Source: a virus. From it: 64,000 bases of DNA. The first letter of the stretch is position 1. Every line of letters starts with the position of its first letter. Shown in pieces: positions 34,334-44,193 of the stretch. The DNA lies in IMG/VR virus record IMGVR_UViG_3300024243_000016, positions 1 to 64,000 of that record; one strand, 5' to 3'. Made by a program: the position numbers and the translations under genes. The notes beneath the pieces are model-generated. The model was not told where the DNA came from, did no database searches, and saw nothing but the letters and a program-made list of their open reading frames with translations.

Positions 34334-37300
34334 TTATTTGTCGATTATGTCAAAATAAGGAGAACTTGCTGTCTGCTCAAAACTAATATTGCCTGTTTGT
34401 ACATACACAATGTACTCTTTGTCATTTTGCCAAGTTTTAGTAGTAATCCTTGGCTCTAAAATATGTCTAAATTGACCATAGCTAAATGGATAAAATACAA
34501 TCCTCTCCCTATTTTGATAATAAAGACTAGACGAAATATTATGAACATCATTAGCCAATTCAAAAACATTGTTGCCAGCACGTTTGCTATCAATAAGTAC
34601 ATTACTATAATCATACAAAACATAATTAAAATCACCACTAGCACTATTTAACATGTATGGTGCATCAATAGATGACGGATAATCAGGACAACTATAATCA
34701 TCACTTAAATATGTATTACCCAAATCATGATAAAACTTTTGATTTACCTTTCTAATATAATCCTCGTCACCATAACCATTAGAAGTTTTCTCATATTGTT
34801 TTAACTTAAACTTTCTTAAGAAAACATTGCCGAACAATTGATCAGAATTTTTATAACCAACAACAAAGCTGCCCGTTTTATCGTAAAGTAAGCTTGCACT
34901 TAAATGCTGTCCTTTTGTAGAACTAACATCACCATTAAGCCCTGGCGTATAAGCACCATTGTCAATAATTGCTTTTGCAAACGAAGCATTAATCACAGGA
35001 ATGTTAACAAAGGCATCAGTTTTTACAAAAACATCGCCTGCGCCTCTAGATGGATATACATGCCCATTAGAGCTAGTAACATAATTTAAATTACTAGAAG
35101 CAGTAGCTATAATTCTTGCTGATCCAGCCCATGTATTAATTTGACTAGCAACCATTGGGCTTTCTGCCACCCAATCAAACTGCTTAGCTAACGACAAATC
35201 AGCAAAAGAGTTTTCAATAACTCGCCTAGTTATGCTGCCAGTAACACCGCTAGAAATATTATCATGATATTTAGTTTTAAAATACCCTTTAGTGCCTATA
35301 GCTGCATCATAATTAGGCTCACCAGATTCCACTATTTTATTCTCAACGCCATATTCGGACACAACACTAGAAGTTAACTGATATCCTATTTGAGCTTTAT
35401 TAATAAGCCACGGTGCTCTATTATTAATATTCCAATCCCTACCAACGCCAGTTCCTATTGGATCACTATCTAAAGGTGTCATAGACATAGTGTTAGCATT
35501 ATACAATCTTTTGTCAGTCAAGCTAGATCTAACAGATATATCACCAAACGAATTGGTCAACAAGTTTGCATAAGTTGACTGAGGCATAACGCATGACGCA
35601 TTATCTTCTAAGGCTGACGATACTGAGCCGCTATCTTGTACAAAAACAAAGTTAGACTTCTCATTTCTAAAATAAATACAATTTTTGTCATCAGTCAACA
35701 ATTCGCTAGCAGCATCCCTACTTTCACTCATCAACAACAAATTAACTGGCTTACTATTAAAATCATTAATACCATCTAGAGAAAACCTGTTAAACAAACT
35801 AGAGTCTTCAGGGCCACTTCTATCAAACGAATAAGTTACTGCATTTATGACAGATGACGCAGTAACATAAGATTTTGGATATTGTAAATATACACTATAA
35901 AACATATTAGAATATTCATCTGGCGGTATTCTTTTATAAAAAGTTAAGTTATAATAATCGCTAATATCATGAGTAATAACACTAAAGAAATCCTCATTAT
36001 TAGCATTTGCGACATCAACCAATTGATCTATTTCCGCATCTGTAAGCCCATAAAATTTAGTATATTGATATATTGTAAACTCATCATCATTCCATGTAGG
36101 ATAATCATTTGAAGATAAATCCAGTATAGTATCGTAAAAATTACTATTATGCAACACGCCTTCGTTAACTATATAATTCTTAAACCCATAAAAACCCTCT
36201 AAACCAACACCAAAGAAATTTCTATTATTAGTATTATCATCACTAATTTCACACAAAGCATCATTAGCCGGATCATACTCATATTTAGTCTTAGCATACG
36301 ACTCAATATCATCACCAGGATCAAACTCCCATGTTGACCCTCCCATAAAATGTCTCATACTAGAGTTCTGCCACCGAACCGATCCCATGGTCAACAAATC
36401 GTCTTTAGAATCAAATAAATTCTTGTCTTCCCTGTATGGCCTGATGCCAGGAACAATAGCCGCATTTGGAAAATTATCTGTATTTCCAAAATTATCAGAA
36501 AGCCCACTAGTCCTACCCCTAACTGTATCATACACAAAAGCATTGTTAATAGCAGGACCATCAACGCTAGCCGTAATCCCAAGCACAAATATTTCAATTG
36601 TCCCTCTAGTAGCTACAGAATAATTAAGCAACGATGTTCTAAATGGTGAAGGGCTATTATCAAAATTTGACTTATCGACCAAGTTATTATATAAGTTTTT
36701 ATAACCTATATTGTTTGTTCGCCTATCTAGGCTATTCTTTAAGAAATTATTATCAGAAAACACATCATCAAAATCAAACCTTACTGATGATGTGTTATAA
36801 TCCAATAAACTAACATCTCTAACTATATCGCTACTAGATGTTAATAAGATAGCTTCTACTTTAATTGAAGCTGTTGATAAATTAAATTCAGAAAAATTGT
36901 CATACACAACTGAAGAAATTCGCCTATAGTAACCATAAGAATCTACATCATAACTAGATGAATGTCCAAAAGACCAAATATAATTACTGTTTTGATCTAA
37001 GCCCGTAGGAACCTGACCAAAATAACCATCGGGCAAATCTACATTGGCTAACCTACCAGCCGCATTGTATATAAATTCTGGCTGACTATAATATGGACCA
37101 AAAGACTTAGATGCAGCTACAACACCACTGCTACAGCTATAAAAGTCTATAGACATAGTAAATGTATATGCAGATAACGCACCAACATTGATCTTACCAG
37201 CATCACTTGGAGTTTTATGTCCCACATAAACATTGTCCAACGAAGATGTTAATGCAAGCCCAGAACCACTAATTGGGTTATAAGTCTGTTTATGTACAAC

Positions 37301-39124
37301 AGAATATTTTTGATTATTTCTAAACCAATAATCATTTATCTCACTCATGCTCTTAATAGATGGAAAAAGAGCATCACCACTAATAAGGTTATCATTATAT
37401 GCACCTGGAGCATTGAGAAATGATGATGTTGCTCTGATATTGCTAGAACCAGCAGTAAATGAAACGTTATGTGGTTGCCAATGAGATATTACCTTCCCGC
37501 CTTCCGGGGCAGCAGCCCAGGCACTATTATATGTCGTATTATCGTTGTCCTTAGTAGCACCACCTAATGTGCCAGTTATATAATGTTCTGGAACAAACAT
37601 CCTTGGCAATTGTGTCCTATTAGGCTCAAATATTTCATTACCAACATTAGGCTCAATATTATGCATATCATATGGGCCAATAGGTACTCTACTATAATCA
37701 CCAAAAGCAAATGAACATGATGGAAACTTTACCATTTCATATGGTCTAACTGGCTGAAGTGGTGAACAACCAACCCTAACCTCATTAACAATGGATGGTG
37801 TCAATGAAGAAGACACCAAAAACTTAATTGTCTTCAACGACTCAAAGAACTTATATATATTCCTCTCACACAACTCATCACCGACCACTTCATTTATAGC
37901 TGTAGATATTAATTGCTGATTATCTGTAGTAGTTAAGGAGTCAACACCAACATCCCAAACAACACGATCAGCAGCAGACTTTTTATACCCACAATGCTTA
38001 GTCTTATATCCAGTAGACCCATAAACACTAGTGTCAATATAGTTATTAACATTATCATAGTCTCTTATATCGTAAGAATACTTTCTCCTTATTGGTGGTA
38101 ATAAATTATAATCAGACTCAATTCTTTGCATAGAATCAAATGGGGAATTTCTATATGTCCATTCTTGTTTTCCGGCATCATTAGAAATAATATTACAATC
38201 TCCACGATCCCTACTTTTAGATGAAACAAAGTGCCAATTATACTTCTGATGCAATATTTCTAACTCATCTAAACCAATTAAATTATAGTCATTCCCCACA
38301 GTATACATTTTCACACTATTAAATGGAGATGACGAAGTTTTTGATAATAATATTTTTTGTGCCCTAGTTTTATTGAAAGTTCTAGTACCCAAAGAAGAAC
38401 TTTCTTGCATCATGGCATTACCTATAATTGGGTATATTGTTGATGATGTATATATATAATTTTTATATCCATCGTTAAAAAACCCAACTAGCTCAGCCTC
38501 ACCACCAGGAACATATTCCTCAAAAATATGTCCATATTTATTAATAGACGCTGTACCATAATAATATGCATCCTTATAAAAACCACGTTCCTTGGCCTCC
38601 ATAGTTCTATTAGAGTCTACATGTGTATATACAATATCGTCACCATCAGACAAACCTAACATGCCTTCGCCCTTGGTGCCTCTAGCAAAAAATGGGAAAC
38701 CTATATAATCATCGTATCTTATAGGGTATGTCTCTATAATTGAATTATTTTCAAGACTAAACCTATTATAAAAATACTTATTAGAGCTAGTTATTACACC
38801 ATATTGATCATCATCTCTAAAAACGTTGAAAGTATCTGCATCATAACTAATTGAATCTACAATATCATCTTGACCAAGAAAAACACAACCATCATATAAA
38901 TCATCATCATAAATCTTATTATATAGTTTACCTGAGAACTCTTCATTGAAAAACCCATACGAACCAGAATAGTTTTTTGAGGAATGGTAAAATTTTTGTG
39001 TTGGCGCATTTATTGCTGGTCCTGAGAACCCGCTATTTCCCACCATTCTTTTATCTGAATATATACCATCTTGAGCCTTTTGAGACTTTATAATAATTGT
39101 ACCACTTGCAACATTTATAGCCAT
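34334..39124 (-). CDS. Giant virion protein (1596 residues), unrecognised
   Basis: The longest gene in the window. ATG start, 25 bases after 39150-42671. Composition is Ser, Asn, Asp and Tyr rich and mostly beta by appearance, typical of extended fibre or baseplate proteins. The start (AINVASGTIIIKSQKAQDGIYSDKRM, of which the central strand is visible at residues 9-22) and the end (KEYIVYVQTGNISFEQT) look like ordered domains, but I recognise none. There are no transmembrane segments and no peptidase or lysozyme motif. Close packing with LamG genes suggests a host-recognition or long-fibre part. Confidence 0.55.
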   Translation of the reverse strand: MAINVASGTIIIKSQKAQDGIYSDKRMVGNSGFSGPAINAPTQKFYHSSKNYSGSYGFFNEEFSGKLYNKIYDDDLYDGCVFLGQDDIVDSISYDADTFNVFRDDDQYGVITSSNKYFYNRFSLENNSIIETYPIRYDDYIGFPFFARGTKGEGMLGLSDGDDIVYTHVDSNRTMEAKERGFYKDAYYYGTASINKYGHIFEEYVPGGEAELVGFFNDGYKNYIYTSSTIYPIIGNAMMQESSSLGTRTFNKTRAQKILLSKTSSSPFNSVKMYTVGNDYNLIGLDELEILHQKYNWHFVSSKSRDRGDCNIISNDAGKQEWTYRNSPFDSMQRIESDYNLLPPIRRKYSYDIRDYDNVNNYIDTSVYGSTGYKTKHCGYKKSAADRVVWDVGVDSLTTTDNQQLISTAINEVVGDELCERNIYKFFESLKTIKFLVSSSLTPSIVNEVRVGCSPLQPVRPYEMVKFPSCSFAFGDYSRVPIGPYDMHNIEPNVGNEIFEPNRTQLPRMFVPEHYITGTLGGATKDNDNTTYNSAWAAAPEGGKVISHWQPHNVSFTAGSSNIRATSSFLNAPGAYNDNLISGDALFPSIKSMSEINDYWFRNNQKYSVVHKQTYNPISGSGLALTSSLDNVYVGHKTPSDAGKINVGALSAYTFTMSIDFYSCSSGVVAASKSFGPYYSQPEFIYNAAGRLANVDLPDGYFGQVPTGLDQNSNYIWSFGHSSSYDVDSYGYYRRISSVVYDNFSEFNLSTASIKVEAILLTSSSDIVRDVSLLDYNTSSVRFDFDDVFSDNNFLKNSLDRRTNNIGYKNLYNNLVDKSNFDNSPSPFRTSLLNYSVATRGTIEIFVLGITASVDGPAINNAFVYDTVRGRTSGLSDNFGNTDNFPNAAIVPGIRPYREDKNLFDSKDDLLTMGSVRWQNSSMRHFMGGSTWEFDPGDDIESYAKTKYEYDPANDALCEISDDNTNNRNFFGVGLEGFYGFKNYIVNEGVLHNSNFYDTILDLSSNDYPTWNDDEFTIYQYTKFYGLTDAEIDQLVDVANANNEDFFSVITHDISDYYNLTFYKRIPPDEYSNMFYSVYLQYPKSYVTASSVINAVTYSFDRSGPEDSSLFNRFSLDGINDFNSKPVNLLLMSESRDAASELLTDDKNCIYFRNEKSNFVFVQDSGSVSSALEDNASCVMPQSTYANLLTNSFGDISVRSSLTDKRLYNANTMSMTPLDSDPIGTGVGRDWNINNRAPWLINKAQIGYQLTSSVVSEYGVENKIVESGEPNYDAAIGTKGYFKTKYHDNISSGVTGSITRRVIENSFADLSLAKQFDWVAESPMVASQINTWAGSARIIATASSNLNYVTSSNGHVYPSRGAGDVFVKTDAFVNIPVINASFAKAIIDNGAYTPGLNGDVSSTKGQHLSASLLYDKTGSFVVGYKNSDQLFGNVFLRKFKLKQYEKTSNGYGDEDYIRKVNQKFYHDLGNTYLSDDYSCPDYPSSIDAPYMLNSASGDFNYVLYDYSNVLIDSKRAGNNVFELANDVHNISSSLYYQNRERIVFYPFSYGQFRHILEPRITTKTWQNDKEYIVYVQTGNISFEQTASSPYFDIIDK

Positions 39125-39149
39125 ATTATTACCTATCTAATTTAATTTG

Positions 39150-42100
39150 TTAATCAACAACATCAACATCAATATTACACTGAACAATATTATTATCAAT
39201 AATGTTTTTTTCTCCAACAGATAAACTGTCCTTGCCAACATATTGATAAAAATTCTTATAAAAATATTTATTTCTCTCCAGCATATGACTCTCTATAACA
39301 AAATTATTGCCAAGAAAGTTAGTCTTTGCTGGAATTAATTGCTTTGCAAATTTAAATATGTTTTGATCAAACCAAACAAAGAAGTCAAAAAACCCTTTTA
39401 TATTTATTTTACCTCTAAGTCTATTAAAGTAAGTCATTCTTAATGATTCTAAATTACAATAAGTGCTAGAAAACATATCATTATAACTACCAACATAATT
39501 AGTCATGTCTTTTATTGTCGAAAAAATATTAACAATGTCATCATTTAACGCCCTTACTACAGAAAACTCAACAGAAAATCTATCATCAACAATTCTCTCT
39601 GACATTAAATCAACTTCGTATACACTAGACTCATTAATGCTTACCTTATCGCCATTGGCTGGCTCATCCCAATAAGGTGAAATACTAGAATAAAAATAAT
39701 CCTCATTCTTTATCACAGGTGTAGCCAACTCAAAACCCTGGCCATACATATAAGATTTATCCCACACAACTTCACTTTTAGAGCCAGTCCATATTACTTC
39801 ATTATTAATACCAACAGGAAACTTATCTTGAGAATAATCTACTAAATTAATAATACCTCCAGCACTCGAACTAACAACATCCTGATCACAAGAAACATCT
39901 AACCTTAATCTAGCCCAGTCATCTGTGTAAGGATTGCTACTTAAAACATCTTTGTAAAAAGATGCACTAAAATTAAACTTATCAGGATTTTGCATACCTA
40001 CTGACTTATAATTCTTTGTATGTTCTGAAAATTCCTCTTGTGATAAAGCTTTAGACCAAAACCTAATCTGCGAAACTTGCCCAGAAAACTCAGTAACCCT
40101 TGAAACTGCTAATGGAACATCAGTTGTGTTATTTAAGAACCCATAGTCAGATGACGATCCAGCATCCAAGCTTTGACTACCAATTACTATAAACGAACCA
40201 CTGTTGTTATATTCATCAACAATGTTTTCCAACACATTATATGTCTCAGAAGCCCCGACAACCTCCTTAAAAAATGATGATGTGAACTTACTACTTAGTA
40301 AAGACCCAAAGTTGTTTTTATTTGCCATCAAAAAATAACTTGATTTTGTAACATGATTATCTGATTTGTTTCTCCCCCAACAAATATTCCATTTTTCACC
40401 ATCAAAAACATTAACACCAGTCAACTTCAGTTCTAATGTTGGTGATATTACAGAGTCATTATAACTTGAAGGTCTACCATATAAAGCTATAGATGAAGAT
40501 ATGTTTTGCTTATATGAAGACGATAACGCCAACAAGTTAAATATAACCCCAGAATTAGATTTAGCAGATGATCCGGTAACATGCAATCTACACATACTCT
40601 GTGTACTAGCATATTCAATATTAGCTGGAAACTTAACTATTTGTTCAACAGAAAACGATTGGCTAGTTAACAACGCATTGTTTTCGGAATTATAAAACGA
40701 ACTTGATAATGGAGAACTATATATTAAAGAATTACTAGCACTCATATCTAAAATGCCAGCAATCTCATATCTATCCTGCCTCTTATCTTCAAGATCAACA
40801 ACGTAGTTAGTTCCACCATACTCAACAAACCTAAAGTTTGAATCTGGATTTATTCCAAACGCTCTTATGTAAGATTTAAGTGAATCAACTGTACCTTTAG
40901 TTTTATATATATGTGGCAGCAAGTGAAACACCCTTTCCCACAACTTGTCTCTAACTGAGGTCATTGTTTCAAAAACCCATTGATCATCAATAGTCACACC
41001 GCTACCATCAAAAAACTGTGAGAAAGATGCATTATCAAAAAATCCTTGCAAATTAAACCCATAAAAATTAGCAACCTCTTTGGCGAAAATATCTGGAGCT
41101 TGATCATAATCATCAAAGCCAAAATATAACATATTTACGAACTGATCAATATATATTTTTATCTCATCAAAATGTTTTGCCCATGTATATAACAATCCAG
41201 CCAAAATATGAGAGCCAACAGTGCTATTCCTATTAAACCTTGAAGTTTCATATATGTCAGTTCCAAATGGAGCAGTTGATTCATCACCAAACTCAAAATA
41301 ACTAGCCTCCTCAAAATAATGTTCTGGCACCATCCTAGTTATAAGAGAAGGGTTAACGTTATCATAAACAGAAGCACTACTAAGTAACAATGTATTTAAG
41401 TCAACCAAACTGTCATAACTTGGAAACAATATAGGTGAATAATAATCATTTTCATAAGTCATATGAGAAAGCGTATTATCGCCACTAGCAGTATTTTGCA
41501 GCCTTATGTTTTCATATGAAGATATAACACCATCATCAGAAGTTATTGCGCCGTGTAAAGAGTTTCCAGAATAATCTAAAACCAAGCTTTCTTTGGCAGT
41601 GCCATTTGGCTCATTAAATTTATAATACAACAACAACCCATCTTGAGCAAAAACATTTCTATCTTTATACTTTAATAACTCAGATATACTTTTGTCCCTG
41701 TTCCAAACCCTGACCTCATCAAGAGCACCATTATAATAACCAGACACGTCATCACCATCTACCCAAGACGAACCAGAACCAACATAAATATAATCCATAT
41801 CAAAATTAGAGCTTTCAATTGATGATATATAAAAGCTATCACTTACCACCTTAACATTTCCATCTACATATAATCTTAACTTATGCTCATCAGAACTTCT
41901 ATCCCACTCAGCAAAAACATGATGCCAAGAGCCTGTTGGAAATTCACAAGAGGCTGACATTGTAACATTATCATAAGACTCATCCGTATTTTTTACTCTA
42001 CTAGCAACCTTAAAGTATAAACTAGAAGAGTAATTGTTCTCAGTTGCCTCCGTACCACTTACTGCTAAAACTATACCATTGTTATAAGAATCATTCTTTT

Positions 42101-42671
42101 TCTGAAAGATCGTTTGATGATCTACTCCACCAGAAACATATGCAAACAACTCAACTGAAAACTTATCTCCAGATGGTATTACCTTAGATCTACCAGTTTG
42201 CTTTTTAGAAATTAAATTATAATTTGAACCAGCATAATCTGCTGTTTTTACATAGTTTTTTGACGAACTGTTTAACAAAACATATCCATTATATTTTGGC
42301 CACAAATCATCAAAAATATATTTTTCATAACCAGACAATTTCTCAAAAAAAACAACCAACTCATCTCTTGTACCATCGAATGGATAATAATTAATAACCT
42401 TATCAAAAGCAACGTTAACATTAACTTCAGCACTATTGAAAAATGTATGATTTTGAAACTCAGAAAAATCAACCTTTAATTGTTGTGTACTTAGTAAACC
42501 GTTAGTACTTTGACCAAAATATATACTAGACGTTAATATACTTTTACTATTTTCCTTATACTCTGCCAAACTATCTAAAGACTTAAATCTATTTGTTGCC
42601 CAATTTTTAATCAACAGTTTTGGGTCAAAAGTTATTTGTGGTGGCTTTAAAGATCTTTCTGATTTTGCCAA
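39150..42671 (-). CDS. Large tail protein with LamG domains and a gpI-like segment
   Basis: A 1173-residue protein, ATG start. Residues about 165-380 form a LamG domain: KFSVELFAYVSGG, PTGSWHHVFAEWDRSS, KLRLYVDGN, a Y-N-G-A-L-D-E-V-R-V-W strand, and GLLLYYKFNEPNG. A second LamG-like block lies at about 665-910 and closes with GQVSQIRFWSKALSQEEF. Between them, residues about 555-640 (LWERVFHLLPHIYKTKGT and LKSYIRAFGINP) resemble the P2 gpI-like baseplate tail protein pattern L-P-x-x-Y-x-T-K-G-T. This combination suggests a protein attached to the baseplate wedge that carries sugar-binding modules. It follows 42697-44193 by 25 bases. Confidence 0.68.
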   Translation of the reverse strand: MAKSERSLKPPQITFDPKLLIKNWATNRFKSLDSLAEYKENSKSILTSSIYFGQSTNGLLSTQQLKVDFSEFQNHTFFNSAEVNVNVAFDKVINYYPFDGTRDELVVFFEKLSGYEKYIFDDLWPKYNGYVLLNSSSKNYVKTADYAGSNYNLISKKQTGRSKVIPSGDKFSVELFAYVSGGVDHQTIFQKKNDSYNNGIVLAVSGTEATENNYSSSLYFKVASRVKNTDESYDNVTMSASCEFPTGSWHHVFAEWDRSSDEHKLRLYVDGNVKVVSDSFYISSIESSNFDMDYIYVGSGSSWVDGDDVSGYYNGALDEVRVWNRDKSISELLKYKDRNVFAQDGLLLYYKFNEPNGTAKESLVLDYSGNSLHGAITSDDGVISSYENIRLQNTASGDNTLSHMTYENDYYSPILFPSYDSLVDLNTLLLSSASVYDNVNPSLITRMVPEHYFEEASYFEFGDESTAPFGTDIYETSRFNRNSTVGSHILAGLLYTWAKHFDEIKIYIDQFVNMLYFGFDDYDQAPDIFAKEVANFYGFNLQGFFDNASFSQFFDGSGVTIDDQWVFETMTSVRDKLWERVFHLLPHIYKTKGTVDSLKSYIRAFGINPDSNFRFVEYGGTNYVVDLEDKRQDRYEIAGILDMSASNSLIYSSPLSSSFYNSENNALLTSQSFSVEQIVKFPANIEYASTQSMCRLHVTGSSAKSNSGVIFNLLALSSSYKQNISSSIALYGRPSSYNDSVISPTLELKLTGVNVFDGEKWNICWGRNKSDNHVTKSSYFLMANKNNFGSLLSSKFTSSFFKEVVGASETYNVLENIVDEYNNSGSFIVIGSQSLDAGSSSDYGFLNNTTDVPLAVSRVTEFSGQVSQIRFWSKALSQEEFSEHTKNYKSVGMQNPDKFNFSASFYKDVLSSNPYTDDWARLRLDVSCDQDVVSSSAGGIINLVDYSQDKFPVGINNEVIWTGSKSEVVWDKSYMYGQGFELATPVIKNEDYFYSSISPYWDEPANGDKVSINESSVYEVDLMSERIVDDRFSVEFSVVRALNDDIVNIFSTIKDMTNYVGSYNDMFSSTYCNLESLRMTYFNRLRGKINIKGFFDFFVWFDQNIFKFAKQLIPAKTNFLGNNFVIESHMLERNKYFYKNFYQYVGKDSLSVGEKNIIDNNIVQCNIDVDVVD

Positions 42672-42696
42672 ATTATTTTAATACTCCAGCTTATAT

Positions 42697-44193
42697 TTAA
42701 CTTATTACCTTAACAACAAAATAATCATCAGTATAATGCTCTATACCGTTATCATTTACCATAAACTCTATTTTAAACAACTCCCCCACAGGCTTACAAA
42801 CACTCATATCTAAATCAAAATACATACCATTAGAATCATACGATAGCCTAGTAGAATCATCGGTTGTTTCATATGCAACTAATATATCATTAGAATTAAG
42901 ATGTCTTATTTGATAATAGGCCTTATCTAACAATAACGACTGAGAGTCTGATGGCAATTTGCTACTATCAGTTGAGAAAGAAACTTCATTGGCAAAAACT
43001 CTAAACCTAGCCCTGTCTTCGTCACTATAATAAACACTTTTAAGGTTCGATATATTAAATACATATCTTTTTTGTTTAACATATGTAGATCGATCTGGCT
43101 CTGCAATATCAAAAGTTCCAGTCATATAAGCCTTATTTCCACTTAAGTCTTTCCAATAATCATAAAAAGAAGCTGACGAATTTAAATCAATTTGTCCTGT
43201 TATTTCAGTTTGAAAACTATCTATAGCAAAAGAACAAGAGTATATTCCAGTATATACCTCTTTAGCAAAAACAGTGCTCTCATAAATGCTAGTAGAGCCA
43301 ACAGAAGATGTTTTAGCCTTAATTTCTACCGACAAAGTATCTTGATTCTGTGAAGCTGATGAAATGCTAGTTAACTGACCTCTAACGATATTATAGAAAA
43401 ACAAAGAGCCAGTATTGTCAAAATAAAAATTACTTCTATTGTTCCTAAGTGAATCATCCCAATATGCTTCAATTCTAGGGCAATACTGTTTGTATCTAGA
43501 ATGCCTAGAATAAAACTTTTTAATCCATCTAGAATAATTATCAGTTTCCTCAGAGCCAGAAAATGCGATCACAAAGCCATGATCCGGTATTTGACCAGCA
43601 ACCGTCGCACTACATATTGTTGTTATATTCATCGACAAGTCTTCAGTACCATCATCAAAATTATGCACAACAAACAAATCACCTAAGACACTGCTGGCAG
43701 TTAAGAAATCAATGCTCTCTTGTCCCAAATACCCGCCAGATGAAGCACCCTCCCCATTCCAACCATCACTAAACCCACTAGCAGTAACCCAATTTGTAAC
43801 CCCCAAATCCCTATACTCCTCACTATCGATACCAGGGCCTTCCGACCAAGACTTGCTAAGTGGATACAAAACAACATTAAAGCTAGATGGAACAATATCG
43901 TTGTGATATAAATTAAACATTTTAAGGTAAAAATTAACATCAGACAGTTTTGTCCCAGACAACAAACCACCAGAACCTGTCAACTCCCTAATAGGATCAA
44001 AGTCAAACTTTAATAAAACTCTAGACCTCTCATGTATACCACTGCTAGTACTTGCCATCACTGACTCATCATACAACTTGAACAAGCTAATTTCGCCAGC
44101 ACGACCCACGTTTGCATCTGTCACTCTAAATGAATTATTAACAACTTTGTTTGTTATAAATGTATCTTTATCGCAATCTAAAAATTTATACAT
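42697..44193 (-). CDS. Virion protein with a DNRLRE-like adhesin domain
   Basis: A 498-residue protein whose ATG overlaps the TAA of the gp6-like gene (TAATG). The first 180 residues resemble a DNRLRE-type beta domain: a DTFI-x-N start, HERSRVLLKFDF, a LYPLSKSWSEG segment and VTNWVTASGF. This fold occurs in surface and adhesin proteins. The rest is beta-rich and ends TDDYFVVKVIS. Coupling to the baseplate gene suggests that the protein joins the baseplate, possibly as a short-fibre or adaptor part. Function is inferred. Confidence 0.55.
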   Translation of the reverse strand: MYKFLDCDKDTFITNKVVNNSFRVTDANVGRAGEISLFKLYDESVMASTSSGIHERSRVLLKFDFDPIRELTGSGGLLSGTKLSDVNFYLKMFNLYHNDIVPSSFNVVLYPLSKSWSEGPGIDSEEYRDLGVTNWVTASGFSDGWNGEGASSGGYLGQESIDFLTASSVLGDLFVVHNFDDGTEDLSMNITTICSATVAGQIPDHGFVIAFSGSEETDNYSRWIKKFYSRHSRYKQYCPRIEAYWDDSLRNNRSNFYFDNTGSLFFYNIVRGQLTSISSASQNQDTLSVEIKAKTSSVGSTSIYESTVFAKEVYTGIYSCSFAIDSFQTEITGQIDLNSSASFYDYWKDLSGNKAYMTGTFDIAEPDRSTYVKQKRYVFNISNLKSVYYSDEDRARFRVFANEVSFSTDSSKLPSDSQSLLLDKAYYQIRHLNSNDILVAYETTDDSTRLSYDSNGMYFDLDMSVCKPVGELFKIEFMVNDNGIEHYTDDYFVVKVIS